This document shows positions 44,793 to 54,048 of a stretch of 64,000 bases of DNA, one piece after another. Origin of the DNA: JABMOW01 sp964409335 (GTDB taxonomy: Bacteria > Fidelibacterota > Marinisomatia > SCGC-AAA003-L08 > JACNLC01); the NCBI GenBank assembly GCA_964409335.1, contig CAYPCW010000005.1, forward strand, positions 13,287-77,286, in the 5' to 3' direction. A model generated the notes under the pieces. That model ran no database searches, had not been told where the DNA came from, and saw nothing but the letters and a program-made list of their open reading frames with translations. Made by a program: the position numbers and the translations under genes. Position 1 is the first letter of the stretch; every line of letters begins with the position of its first letter.

Positions 44793-46220
44793 TTATTTGA
44801 AATTTGTAAACCCGACCACGAGCGGCCAGTACAGGTAATAAATTATCAGCAACGTCAAAGCAGATGCTGCGGTGACCCGCCAACCTGCTCTCAAAAAGTC
44901 CTTCATTTTCACCAGACCCGAGGAATAAATGATCAAACATGCCGGTGCGGCTACAGCAGACAGATAACTAAAGGATGCTGATGTAGCTGTGGTCAGTCCC
45001 ATAAACAAGGGGTGTCCTCCCATATTCAGTGTAATGGGACCGAGAACCGCCACCGCCCCGGCAGGATTCATGACATTTGACAATAAGGTGGTCAGAAAAA
45101 TCACCACAATGTACCGTACCACTTCAAACTGTTCCATCAACCCGCCGGTCATCCCGATGATCCCATTACCGATCCAAACGGCTGTACCGGCGTTCTTCAT
45201 TTGTACACCCAGAGAAATTGCACCTGCGAAAAGCAGAATGACGCCCCAATTAGTGTTTTTATTAATGTCTTTCCACTCGATTAATCCCGAAGCCATGTAT
45301 AAAAAGGCTCCAGCAATGGCAATAATACCCATTCCGATCTTCTCATTCAACAGTACCCAACACAGGAAGATAAACACAAAAATACCAATGGTTAATATTT
45401 CTTTAGCGTTGAGTGGTCCTTTATGCGCCACCTGGATTTTGAGTTTTCTCACGGCGGAATCCAGAGATGAAAATTCTGGTTTGAAGGTGGTTCTCAGCAG
45501 AAAAGCGGTGGTGAGTATACCAATTAATACCATAGGGTATGTCATGATGATCCATTGACCATATGAAAGGGTGGTACCGGTTTCGGAATTGCTTCGAAGA
45601 AATTCGATCATGATTGGGTTTCGTGCACCGCCGGAGGGCGTCCCGATACTCCCCACCGTTGAGCCATAAGCAATGGAAAACAGGAGCAATGCCGTAATAT
45701 TCGGTACCGGTTGTTTCGCCGAACAGTACCGCACCAATGTCAGCCCGACGGGGAGCATCAGGGCAACAACGGTATGTACGCCCACAAACGAAGCCAACAG
45801 CGCCGATATACTGACAAATCCAAAGACAATGTCATATATCTTATTCCCGGTAAACCGAATGATTGCCAGCGCCAATCGGGTATCCAGCCCCTGGTGTATA
45901 ATGGCAACTGCCATCATGAGCGAACCCATAATAAAAAATACAGAATCGCTCATGTATGATCTGGCGACCTCATTGGCGGGGGCAATTCTGAATGAAACTT
46001 CGAGGACGGCAATGAGTATGGCGACAGCCGGAAGCGGAACGGGTTCTGTGATGATGAGCGAAACTACCATGATTCCCAGAATGAGCGCCCGGTATCCGCG
46101 GGTTGATATGGTATCCGGATAGGGTAACCAGTACATGGCAACCCCAACTGCAATGATCAGCAAGAGCCATTTCTTTTGTTGAACCCAAAACAGGAATGCG
46201 CGAATAGCACTATTGGACAT
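44793..46220 (-). CDS. DASS/SLC13-family sodium-coupled anion transporter
   Basis: A 475-residue protein with about 11-13 membrane helices and inverted-repeat architecture. 'MSDSVFFIMGSLMMAVAIIH' and 'NWGVILLFAGAISLGVQMKN' are the paired re-entrant segments. The two sodium/substrate signature loops read 'GSTVGSIGTPSGGARN' and 'LLSNVMNPAGAVAVLGPITL', replacing the usual SNT-containing loops with variants. Family substrates are dicarboxylates, citrate, sulfate or phosphate; these altered loops make the substrate uncertain. Operon with the Usp gene downstream. Confidence 0.87.
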   Translation of the reverse strand: MSNSAIRAFLFWVQQKKWLLLIIAVGVAMYWLPYPDTISTRGYRALILGIMVVSLIITEPVPLPAVAILIAVLEVSFRIAPANEVARSYMSDSVFFIMGSLMMAVAIIHQGLDTRLALAIIRFTGNKIYDIVFGFVSISALLASFVGVHTVVALMLPVGLTLVRYCSAKQPVPNITALLLFSIAYGSTVGSIGTPSGGARNPIMIEFLRSNSETGTTLSYGQWIIMTYPMVLIGILTTAFLLRTTFKPEFSSLDSAVRKLKIQVAHKGPLNAKEILTIGIFVFIFLCWVLLNEKIGMGIIAIAGAFLYMASGLIEWKDINKNTNWGVILLFAGAISLGVQMKNAGTAVWIGNGIIGMTGGLMEQFEVVRYIVVIFLTTLLSNVMNPAGAVAVLGPITLNMGGHPLFMGLTTATSASFSYLSAVAAPACLIIYSSGLVKMKDFLRAGWRVTAASALTLLIIYYLYWPLVVGFTNFK

Positions 46221-46399
46221 AGGTAAAAATTAACATACAAGATCAGTGTTAACAAAGCTGCACATCAATGATTTTGAGTGTAATATCTGGCATTTCTTTT
46301 TAATAAAAGAGAGAGAGCAACCTAAATTCAGGGCTCAATTATTGGACCAATTAATAAAATACGATGGCGAACAGCTATCCTAATTAGAGGAGGCAATAT

Positions 46400-47344
46400 A
46401 TGATTCGAATTGAAGGCCTTGTTAAACATTACGGCGAGGTCAAAGCTGTCCGGGGAATCAATTTTGAAGTACGGGATGGCGAAATACTCGGGTTTCTCGG
46501 CGCAAATGGCGCCGGGAAATCAACAACTCTTAAAATCATGACCAGTTTTCTGACACCCACTGCAGGAAATGTTTTTGTGAACGATCTAAACATTCTGGAT
46601 CATTCTCTTGAGATCAGAAGGCAGATTGGATATCTCCCTGAACTGAATCCGTTATATACGGACATGCGGGTTTATGACCTGCTCGAATTCGTTGCAAAAA
46701 TCCGTGATATTACCGGGAAATCATTCAAACAGTCGATGGCGCGGGTCGTTGAACAGTGCGGACTCGAAGGGGTGGTTCACAAACAGGTATCGGATCTGTC
46801 CAAAGGGTACAAACAACGAGTGGGGCTGGCAACGGCCATCATTCACGATCCTAAAATTCTCATTTTAGACGAACCCGTGACTGGGCTTGACCCAAACCAG
46901 ATCGTTGAGATTCGTGAACTGATCAAAGAACTGGGGCGGGAAAAGATGGTGGTCATCTCAAGCCATATTCTTCAGGAAATTGAAGTGACAGTCGATCGGA
47001 TTGTGATCATTCACAACGGTAGTCTCGTGGCTGACGGAACCCGCGATGAACTGATGGCAGGCTTTTTAGGTAAGACCCAGTTGACGCTGGAAATTAAAAA
47101 TGCCTCCGAAGATAGTATCGGAAAATTGGGATCGGAACTCGAGAATGTGGCTGTCGTCCGTACCGAACCCGTTCACGGGAATTATGTGGTTGTGATGGAA
47201 TATGACAAACACGATGATCCGCGGGAAACGATCTTTAATCTTGCAAAATCCGAGAACTGGGTCTTGTTGGAGATAAGTCCGAAAAAGACTCAACTGGAGG
47301 ACATTTTCAGAACCTTAACCCGCAAGGAGGCCGCCCATGCGTAA
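46400..47344 (+). CDS. ABC transporter ATP-binding protein (GldA-like)
   Basis: A 314-residue ABC ATPase. Walker A 'GFLGANGAGKSTTLKIM', Q-loop 'IGYLPELNPLYTDMRV', signature 'VSDLSKGYKQRVGLATAIIH', Walker B 'ILILDEPVTGLDP', and H-loop 'VVISSHILQEIE'. The C-terminal ~90 residues form an extra domain common in ABC-2 exporters. The AGGAGG 6 nt before ATG 46400 is the best ribosome site in the window. It overlaps the permease gene by 8 nt and leads a four-gene unit (ATPase, permease, GldG-like, DUF4340-like). Confidence 0.93.
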   Translation: MIRIEGLVKHYGEVKAVRGINFEVRDGEILGFLGANGAGKSTTLKIMTSFLTPTAGNVFVNDLNILDHSLEIRRQIGYLPELNPLYTDMRVYDLLEFVAKIRDITGKSFKQSMARVVEQCGLEGVVHKQVSDLSKGYKQRVGLATAIIHDPKILILDEPVTGLDPNQIVEIRELIKELGREKMVVISSHILQEIEVTVDRIVIIHNGSLVADGTRDELMAGFLGKTQLTLEIKNASEDSIGKLGSELENVAVVRTEPVHGNYVVVMEYDKHDDPRETIFNLAKSENWVLLEISPKKTQLEDIFRTLTRKEAAHA

Positions 47345-48050
47345 TGTTAAAACGATCTACCTTCGGGAGCTAAAATTCTTTTTTAACAGCCCGATGGCAT
47401 ACATCTTTTTAGTGATTTTTTCACTCATCAACGGTTATTTCTTCACCAATACTTTTTTTCTCATCAATCAGTCTGACCTTCGATCGCTGTTCGGTATTGT
47501 GCCGGTGGTATTCCTCTTCATTATACCGGCAGTGACGATGGGATTGATCGCCTGGGAAAAAAATTCAGGTACGATCGAGCTGATCTCTACCCTTCCGGTA
47601 AAAGATACCCATTTTGTGCTGGGTAAATATCTGGCTGGGCTGACGTTAATCATGGTGGGACTGGCGTTTTCACTGGTTCATTTCATTACTCTGATCGTGG
47701 TAGGTACGAATATTGACTTGGGGGCTGTGATCTGCGGATATTTCGGGATCGTCCTGCTGGCTGCATTTTACTCCGCCATTGGAACATTTGCAAGCAGTCT
47801 CACTGAAAATCAAGTGGTGGCTTTCATCATTGGCATTGCCTTTGTCATCACTTTTTATTTGCTGGATAAGGTGCTGATCTTTGTTCCGAATACCATGAGC
47901 GGGATCTTTCAATATATTAGTGTGGAATACCATCTGTCAAATATCGCCCGCGGTGTGGTTGATAGCCGGAATATCATTTATTTCGGCAGCATGATCTGGC
48001 TGTTTTTAACGTTGACAACCCGGGTGGTTGAAATCAGAAAATGGAGATAA
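47337..48050 (+). CDS. ABC-2 type permease (GldF-like)
   Basis: A 237-residue membrane protein with six helices. It opens 'MRNVKTIYLRELKFFFNSPM' followed by 'AYIFLVIFSLINGYFFTNTF', typical of GldF/NosY-like permeases. 'EKNSGTIELISTLPVKDTHF' is the conserved cytoplasmic coupling segment, and 'QYISVEYHLSNIARGVVDSR' lies before the last helix. It should form the membrane channel for the upstream ATPase. It is translation-coupled at both ends. Confidence 0.92.
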   Translation: MRNVKTIYLRELKFFFNSPMAYIFLVIFSLINGYFFTNTFFLINQSDLRSLFGIVPVVFLFIIPAVTMGLIAWEKNSGTIELISTLPVKDTHFVLGKYLAGLTLIMVGLAFSLVHFITLIVVGTNIDLGAVICGYFGIVLLAAFYSAIGTFASSLTENQVVAFIIGIAFVITFYLLDKVLIFVPNTMSGIFQYISVEYHLSNIARGVVDSRNIIYFGSMIWLFLTLTTRVVEIRKWR

Positions 48051-48052
48051 GC

Positions 48053-49576
48053 ATGATCAGAGTTCATAACAAAAAATCTTTTTTTATGTATCTGGGATTC
48101 AGTCTGTTAGTTGTCATTCTGTTGAACATCGTCTCGAGAAACTGGCATTTCAGATTGGATTTCACCGAGAATAATATTTATTCATTGAGTCCATCCAGCG
48201 AATCCGTAGTGGAGAAAATTGGGGATCTGCTAACCATGAAAGTTTATTTTTCCGAAAATCTCCCCGGCGAGTACGGAAACAATAAACGGTACCTTCAGGA
48301 TATCCTTGAGGAATACGAAGCCCTTTCCAATGGGAACATCCGATTTGAGTTTTATATGCCCGATGATGACGAAAAAATGGCAGATGAAGCCATGAAGTAT
48401 GGCATCCAGCCAGTTCAGCTTCAGGTGATTGAAAACGATAAAGTGGAAATTAAAAAAGTATACATGGGTATGGTCTTTATTTATGGAGATCAGCGGGAAA
48501 CCATCCCGGTCATCCAAACTACCACAGGATTGGAGTATGATATCACCACAAAGATTAAAAAAATGGTGGACACTCATAAAAAAAGTATCGGGATTATTAC
48601 TTCGTCGGATCCGACAGAACATAAGACCGATACACTCAATGAGATTTTACGCCAGGCATATAATGTGAGACCGGTGAATCTTGAAACCCAAATTCCGGCT
48701 GAAATTTCTGTTTTAGTGATGAGTGGTGTCGAAGATAGTCTGTCTGCTAACGCTGAACAAAATCTCCGTGCATACATTGCCAGAGGGGGTAACCTGTTCA
48801 TGGCACAGTGTCGGATAAAAACTGACCTGCAGACCCAGTCTGCCGAACCGATTCAATCCAATATCTTTTCCATACTGGATGATACCGGTCTTCATTTGAA
48901 AGAAAATTTAGTTTTGGATTACCGGTGCGGTCAGGTGTCCATCACCCAGAATAGGGGATTTTTCAGAATGAATACGCCGGTTAATTATCACTTTTTTCCT
49001 CTGATCCGTGAGTTTGGCAATCATGTGACGGTTGATGGACTGGAGCAGATTCGATTATTGTTTTCCAGCGAAATTGAGTATGTTCCACCCATGCCTGGCG
49101 ATACAACTGCGAAAAGTTCGATTATTCCATTATTCGAAACTTCCGGCAGGTCTACAAGCATGGAGCAATTTTTCAACCTGTCTCCCCTGGAAAATCCGGC
49201 ATTTTCTTCCTTGAACGAGCCGGGCAAGGTGGTTGCGGCGCTTTCTACCCTCCCCTCAGACAGCACCGGGGGGGTGAGTCAGATCATCCTGGTGGGAGAC
49301 TCCCGGTTTTTTGAAGACAACGGTGGTTCCATGGCACAGGAAAATACAATATTCGCCCTGAATGCTGTAGATTATCTCATGGGTGACAGCGATTTACTGG
49401 CACTCCGGTCGCGGGAAATTACCACCCGTCCGTTAAAAGAACTGGAAGATGGTTCAAAAGCACGGTGGAAATGGATTAACATTCTGCTGCCATCCATTTT
49501 GGTCATTGTTCTGGGGACCATTCGCTGGAAGCAAAATTCTTCACGAACAAAAATGCTGGAGGAAATTTATGAATAA
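48053..49576 (+). CDS. GldG-like ABC-associated membrane protein
   Basis: A 507-residue protein with one N-terminal and one C-terminal membrane helix and a large extracytoplasmic part. 'RLDFTENNIYSLSPSSESVV' just after the first helix is the classic GldG/ABC-2 auxiliary hallmark. 'LTMKVYFSENLPGEYGNNKR', 'ETIPVIQTTTGLEYDITTKI' and 'QIILVGDSRFFEDNGG' follow the same family. I prefer ATG 48053, with GGAG 6 nt upstream, to ATG 48041. It works with the ATPase and permease upstream. In Flavobacterium the GldAFG set is needed for gliding, but such sets occur widely in non-gliders. Confidence 0.9.
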   Translation: MIRVHNKKSFFMYLGFSLLVVILLNIVSRNWHFRLDFTENNIYSLSPSSESVVEKIGDLLTMKVYFSENLPGEYGNNKRYLQDILEEYEALSNGNIRFEFYMPDDDEKMADEAMKYGIQPVQLQVIENDKVEIKKVYMGMVFIYGDQRETIPVIQTTTGLEYDITTKIKKMVDTHKKSIGIITSSDPTEHKTDTLNEILRQAYNVRPVNLETQIPAEISVLVMSGVEDSLSANAEQNLRAYIARGGNLFMAQCRIKTDLQTQSAEPIQSNIFSILDDTGLHLKENLVLDYRCGQVSITQNRGFFRMNTPVNYHFFPLIREFGNHVTVDGLEQIRLLFSSEIEYVPPMPGDTTAKSSIIPLFETSGRSTSMEQFFNLSPLENPAFSSLNEPGKVVAALSTLPSDSTGGVSQIILVGDSRFFEDNGGSMAQENTIFALNAVDYLMGDSDLLALRSREITTRPLKELEDGSKARWKWINILLPSILVIVLGTIRWKQNSSRTKMLEEIYE

Positions 49577-50165
49577 AAATTGGAGAAACGGCATCATTCT
49601 CATTGTCATGCTGGTCATTGCCTATTTTGCAAATTCATATTTTCAGAACAAATACACGACGCGATCATCTGAAATCTTTAGTGGGAATCCGGAAGACGTA
49701 TATAAGGTGTTAATCCAGAGCGCGGGTAATGCCATTGAATTATCAAAGGAGGCAGATACATGGGTCATTTCGGGTAATGATACCCTGGTGATGCGGCAGA
49801 ATCGAATTGATAATTTACTAACATCCGTTTTGCAGGTGAATCGTGAAACTCTGGTATCTAATAACCCGGATAACTGGTCAAAGTTTTCTGTGGACGATTC
49901 TACGGGAACGCATCTTGCGCTCATTGATGCATCCGGGAGTACTATAGCATATTATGTTTTCGGTCGCTCAAAATCCGACTGGACGCATAATTATGTGCGA
50001 GTTGAGGATGATTATGAGGTGTACCTTACGGATTCCAATGTGATCAACCATCTCAGCACCCAAGCCACATTTTGGGGAGAAGTGCCGAAACCGCCGGAAG
50101 TCCCAGATATGTCCGGAAATGCCGATACCACAACGACAGAAATCCCGACAATTATCAGTGAATAA
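49569..50165 (+). CDS. DUF4340-like membrane-anchored protein of the ABC cluster
   Basis: A 198-residue protein with an N-terminal membrane helix (IILIVMLVIAYFANSYF) and an extracytoplasmic beta-rich domain: 'VYKVLIQSAGNAIELSKEAD', 'WVISGNDTLVMRQNRIDNLL', 'STIAYYVFGRSKSDWTHNYV'. DUF4340 proteins regularly follow GldG-like genes; here the domain is short (one repeat). A Ser/Thr/Pro tail ends it. ATG 49569 has GGAGG 7 nt upstream and overlaps the GldG-like stop by 8 nt; an in-frame extension back to 49449 lies inside the neighbour and is rejected. Confidence 0.82.
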   Translation: MNKNWRNGIILIVMLVIAYFANSYFQNKYTTRSSEIFSGNPEDVYKVLIQSAGNAIELSKEADTWVISGNDTLVMRQNRIDNLLTSVLQVNRETLVSNNPDNWSKFSVDDSTGTHLALIDASGSTIAYYVFGRSKSDWTHNYVRVEDDYEVYLTDSNVINHLSTQATFWGEVPKPPEVPDMSGNADTTTTEIPTIISE

Positions 50166-50200
50166 AAGCATATAATTTTATTCCACAGGAGAAAAAATCA

Positions 50201-50899
50201 ATGGTCATTTTAATTCCACCCAGTGAAGGAAAAGCACGCATTAAAAAACCGATGGAAAAGCGGTTTGGCGAAACAAACTACTATTTGATGAACGAAGTGA
50301 AACATGTCATTCTGCTACTGAGTCTGATCGGGGATGAAGAACTCCGGTCCATCTATGGTACTTCACTGGAAAAAGCTCGGATTTATCATCGGCAAAATCA
50401 GGATGCACTGAATAGCCGGGTCTGGTTTGCTATCGAAAGATATACAGGCGTTGTTTATGAACATGTCAACTGGTCGGGAATGTCCGACAATGCCAAAGAT
50501 TATATGGAGAAATACATCCGTATTTTCAGCGGACTATTTGGTATGGTGACCCCCAAAACACTTATTCCTGATTACAAGCTGAAGATGAACGTGTTAGCGC
50601 TGCAGTATCACTGGAATCCGATTCTTTCCGATCTACTTGTAAAAGAGGATATGGTCATTGACTTGTTACCTCAGGTTCATCGCAGAGCTTATACGGCGGG
50701 GCCTAATGTGATCGCCATTGAGTTTTCTGTTATTACCAAAGGAAAGCGCACTGCCGCCGGGCACTACGGAAAAGCGGTAAAAGGTGAGTTTATCCGGTAC
50801 ATCGCCGAAAACAATATCACTTCTATCTATGATTTTGGTGGATTCTCCTATGATGGGTTTGAGTGGGACGGAACCATGTTCGTAAAACTGAACAGCTAA
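50201..50899 (+). CDS. yaaA: YaaA-family peroxide stress protein (UPF0246)
   Basis: A 232-residue YaaA/DUF328 protein. Family text: 'MVILIPPSEGKARIKKP' at the N-terminus, 'LNSRVWFAIERYTGVVYEHV', 'LFGMVTPKTLIPDYKLKMNV' and 'IAIEFSVITKGKRTAAGHYG', with 'AKGEFIRYIAE'-like helix text after it. In E. coli YaaA limits free iron and protects from hydrogen peroxide. It starts 35 bp after the DUF4340-like gene and ends in front of a strong terminator, so it may be the last gene of that operon. Confidence 0.92.
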   Translation: MVILIPPSEGKARIKKPMEKRFGETNYYLMNEVKHVILLLSLIGDEELRSIYGTSLEKARIYHRQNQDALNSRVWFAIERYTGVVYEHVNWSGMSDNAKDYMEKYIRIFSGLFGMVTPKTLIPDYKLKMNVLALQYHWNPILSDLLVKEDMVIDLLPQVHRRAYTAGPNVIAIEFSVITKGKRTAAGHYGKAVKGEFIRYIAENNITSIYDFGGFSYDGFEWDGTMFVKLNS

Positions 50900-50922
50900 G
50901 TTTAGATTGTGTTTTATAATAC

Positions 50923-50951
50923 AAAAAACCCCGCTTTGTGCGGGGTTTTTT
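50923..50951 (+). terminator. Rho-independent terminator after yaaA
   Basis: Perfect hairpin AAAAAACCCCGC - TTTGT - GCGGGGTTTTTT. The 6-bp G/C core is flanked by A6/T6, which makes it a strong terminator on the plus strand and also able to stop transcription on the minus strand. Confidence 0.95.
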
Positions 50952-51060
50952 GTTATCACAAAGTGAAGATACAAGATGAATAGATGAGTTTCTTAATGAA
51001 TAAAATCAGAATGATGAACGGCTGCTTTTAGTTTAGATCGTGTGAGGAATATTTCGAAAG

Positions 51061-51133
<73 letters not shown>

Positions 51134-51304
51134 AATTCTGTCTGTGAACAGGGCGAAAATTTAGGACAGCAGCAATATCACTTGAAGGGATTTTCTCTAT
51201 GAAGCGCAGTTGTTTCATGCCCTGGCTGCACTCAAACCAATATCATTTTCATTGGTTGCCAATTGCTTAAATTATCCCCTGTTATGATGTTAGGTAATTT
51301 CCCA

Positions 51305-52580
51305 ATGGCGCACAATAATTATTTCCGAATTAGAAAAATAGAGCGATTCATTTGCCCGATCTTGGTTTCCTCCGTTTTTCTGACAACGGTCTGGGGTTGT
51401 CGGCTTTGGGCTGTTCTCGCATCTGAAGGATACGATCTTTATAATCCGGACACCGTTAATTTATCCTGTTTGTATCAGGAACTATCTCTCCTCCAGGAGC
51501 AGGGCGGAACATACGCCCCATTTCTAAATGATGATGGATGGGGAATTTCCTATTATTTTCAATCTGGCAATCATTCGATGGTTCATTCATTCCGATCTTC
51601 CAGAGCCTGCCGTAAACGATGATGCTTTATTTCAGGATGCGCTCGTTTCTTTGTTTTCACCCCAGGCACATACCCGGATAGCGCTTGGGCACGTACGGAA
51701 AACTTCCTCAGGAGCTGATCATATTCCGGATCCCCATCCGTTCGTTTTCAGGGAAGGCACAACGATCTACACCTTTATCCATAATGGAAATGTCGATAAA
51801 TCCACGTTGCTGAATTTGCTAACCGATGGTAAAACCGACATCTTTTGGATCAATCAGCATCCTCCACAAACTTTTGGACATGGAGATTGGCATACCGATG
51901 GATGGAATTATGTGGTTGATTCGGAATTGTTTTTCTTGTGGCTTGTCCGATCAATCCAACTCGCCAGTGATGAGATTCATGCGGGCATGAATTCTGCAAT
52001 ATCTATCCTTGAAGAGCTTCGTCCAGGTGACCATAAAAATTTCGTTTTCTCAGATGGAGAAGATTTGTATGCTTATCGCTCTAATACACTTTATTATCCC
52101 GACCTGTACTATGCATTGCCGACTTACATTAATATACACTTTGCAATCATGAGTTCGCCACCTGCTACGTCGCCGGCCGGCGAAATGGATTGGCTGGAGG
52201 TTCCATCCCGGACAGTGATGTGGTTTACCCCCGGGAATCGGGTCTGGGAGGATAATATTATTCTCACCACTAACTTCTCTGAAGCAAGAGGTATTCTTCC
52301 CACATCAGTAAACCTTTCAAACCATCCGAATCTGTTTAATACAAACACAGAGATTACCTTTAGCCTTTCCGTCGCTGCTCACGTTTTGCTTACGCTATTC
52401 GATCTTTCCGGGAAACCCATTCGCAAACTTTCAGGAGGAGAAACCATGATTTCGGGAGATTATCAATATCATTGGGATGGTAAGAACGATTCGGAGTATG
52501 CGGTGGGTTCAGGTATTTACATTATCCGGCTACAGACAAAAGCCGTTTCAGAGGTTCGTAAACTCATGCTGATTAGATAA
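51305..52580 (+). pseudogene. Exported class-II glutamine-amidotransferase-like protein with sorting domain; frameshifted
   Basis: Two frames make one protein of about 425 residues. Frame 1 (ATG 51305 to about 51590) has a signal-type segment then 'GCRLWAVLASEGYDLYNPDT' and 'LNDDGWGISYYF', which match the N-terminus of YafJ-like class-II amidotransferases (MCRLxxx, DGWGIAYY). The +1 frame continues 'DLPEPAVNDDALFQDAL', 'RIALGHVRKTSSG' and 'DPHPFVF', as the family requires. One extra base near 51585-51597 explains the break. Cys32 (codon 51398-51400), the usual N-terminal nucleophile, falls just after the predicted signal segment. The C-terminus, 'LFDLSGKPIRKLSGGETMIS' to 'SGIYIIRLQTKAVSEVRKLM', is a FlgD-like/type-9-type sorting domain. 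Substrate unknown. Sequencing error is as likely as a pseudogene. Confidence 0.78.
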
Positions 52581-52589
52581 GAGATCGTT

Positions 52590-53624
52590 ATGTATAAACC
52601 AAAATACATCTATTTTATTATTGTGCTGCTATCCATAAATTTTGTACCAGTTGTTGTCTGTCAGCAGAATACTATACTGCTGGTGAGCGAAGAAACTCCG
52701 ATTGTTCGTATTCCGCTCAAGGGCCGCTCGGCTGAACGACAAGCGGAGTTTTCCGGGTTAGCCTGGTATGGAGATTATCTCGTGATGCTGCCTCAATATC
52801 CCGATCGATATGAGAACCATTTTTTTATTATCCATCAGAATTCAATCCTTGGATACCTGCAAAACAGAAAACCCGTTACCATCACGCCAAGTGTGTTACC
52901 GGTCAACATGCCAGATTTTTCTTCAATTATCCCGGGATATGAGGGGTTGGAAGCCATCGATTTTCTGGGCAACCAGGTTTATATTACCATTGAAAGTGAA
53001 TCAGACTCCGGCATGATGGGCTATCTGATCACGGGTATTGTTTCACCAGGGTTGGGTGGTATTACGTTGAATATCAATTCATTAAAGCAAATCCAACCAC
53101 AGACGCAGTTGCCGAATTTTAGTGAAGAAGCTCTGATTGTTATACGTGATACGATAAGCACGATTTATGAGATAAATAGCGCTAAATTAAATAATCGCCG
53201 GGTGATGCATGCTTTTTCGGCGGATGGAATATTTTTCGGAGAGATACCCTTTCCGTCGATTGAATATCGGGTTACGGATGCTACCCATCCGGACGCCTAC
53301 AACCGGTTTTGGGTGATTAATTACCTTTGGCCTGGCGATGGTGATGATCTGGATATCACAGATGATCCTTTGTTTTTAAAATTTGGCAAGGGCACATCCC
53401 ACCTAAAGAGTAAAGCCGTCGAACGGTTACTCCAACTTGAATACACCTCCACCGGTGTGATGATTACGGATACACCGCCAATATTAATACAGCTTGAGGA
53501 TGGACAATCCCGTAACTGGGAGGGTATAGTTCAATTCCATAACCTGGGATTTTTGTTGGTTACCGATAAATTTCCCGAGACCATTTTGGCATTTCTACCA
53601 TACGCTATAGACAACCAGCGTTGA
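52590..53624 (+). CDS. Exported beta-propeller-like protein (esterase-like phytase type), unknown function
   Basis: 344 residues with a signal peptide (about 1-25). The mature part has repeated strand motifs: 'QAEFSGLAWYGDYLVMLPQY', 'GYEGLEAIDFLGNQVYITIE', 'LPNFSEEALIVIRD', 'YRVTDATHPDAYNRFWVINY' and 'SRNWEGIVQFHNLGFLLVTD'. The E-G-x-E/EEAL/WEG pattern is that of 'esterase-like activity of phytase' or SdiA-regulated propellers; the assignment is by eye. It lies 9 bp after the amidotransferase-like gene and 30 bp before the next exported gene, so three exported proteins are likely co-transcribed. Confidence 0.65.
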   Translation: MYKPKYIYFIIVLLSINFVPVVVCQQNTILLVSEETPIVRIPLKGRSAERQAEFSGLAWYGDYLVMLPQYPDRYENHFFIIHQNSILGYLQNRKPVTITPSVLPVNMPDFSSIIPGYEGLEAIDFLGNQVYITIESESDSGMMGYLITGIVSPGLGGITLNINSLKQIQPQTQLPNFSEEALIVIRDTISTIYEINSAKLNNRRVMHAFSADGIFFGEIPFPSIEYRVTDATHPDAYNRFWVINYLWPGDGDDLDITDDPLFLKFGKGTSHLKSKAVERLLQLEYTSTGVMITDTPPILIQLEDGQSRNWEGIVQFHNLGFLLVTDKFPETILAFLPYAIDNQR

Positions 53625-53653
53625 TTATTCACTGAATCAATAGAAAGGAGTAA

Positions 53654-54043
53654 ATGCAAATGAAAATTTCACGGTACTTCTATTTGTTACCAATCTTTGG
53701 ATGGAATACCATCTGTATGTTTTCCATCGCCTGCGCTGTCAGGCCCACGTCATCACAAAGCGAATATGAATCTTTTTTACATGCGTATCGACAGATTTCA
53801 ACCGGAATGACCGAAAAAGAGGTGAAGGTAGTTTTTAATGAGCCGACATTAATTCAAATCAACGAATTATCACAAGAAACCTGGGTGTACCACATCAGTT
53901 ATCAACAATCAAATCCAATGACATATGCAATATGGTACCAACGAACCATCGCGGTATGTGAGGTATATTTGTACGTGATTTTCGATAATGAGAGATTGGT
54001 TTCACAGTTGTCCTTTACGGCCTCTGAAGCATGTAATCATTAA
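53654..54043 (+). CDS. Small exported SmpA/BamE-like protein
   Basis: 129 residues with an N-terminal hydrophobic segment ending near 'SIACAVRPTSS', a possible but imperfect lipobox. The mature part begins 'AYRQISTGMTEKEVKVVFNE', then 'PTLIQINELSQETWVYHISY', which is the BamE/SmpA pattern (GMTxxEVxxxxGxP followed by an aromatic strand). BamE is a lipoprotein of outer-membrane assembly, but short relatives serve many roles, so the function is open. AGGAG sits 4 nt before ATG 53654. Confidence 0.65.
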   Translation: MQMKISRYFYLLPIFGWNTICMFSIACAVRPTSSQSEYESFLHAYRQISTGMTEKEVKVVFNEPTLIQINELSQETWVYHISYQQSNPMTYAIWYQRTIAVCEVYLYVIFDNERLVSQLSFTASEACNH

Positions 54044-54048
54044 TGCTT

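Noticed and set aside
46400..50165. Gliding-motility operon
   Set aside because: The ABC, GldG-like and DUF4340-like genes alone do not indicate gliding; no GldK/L/M/N or Spr homologue is in the window.
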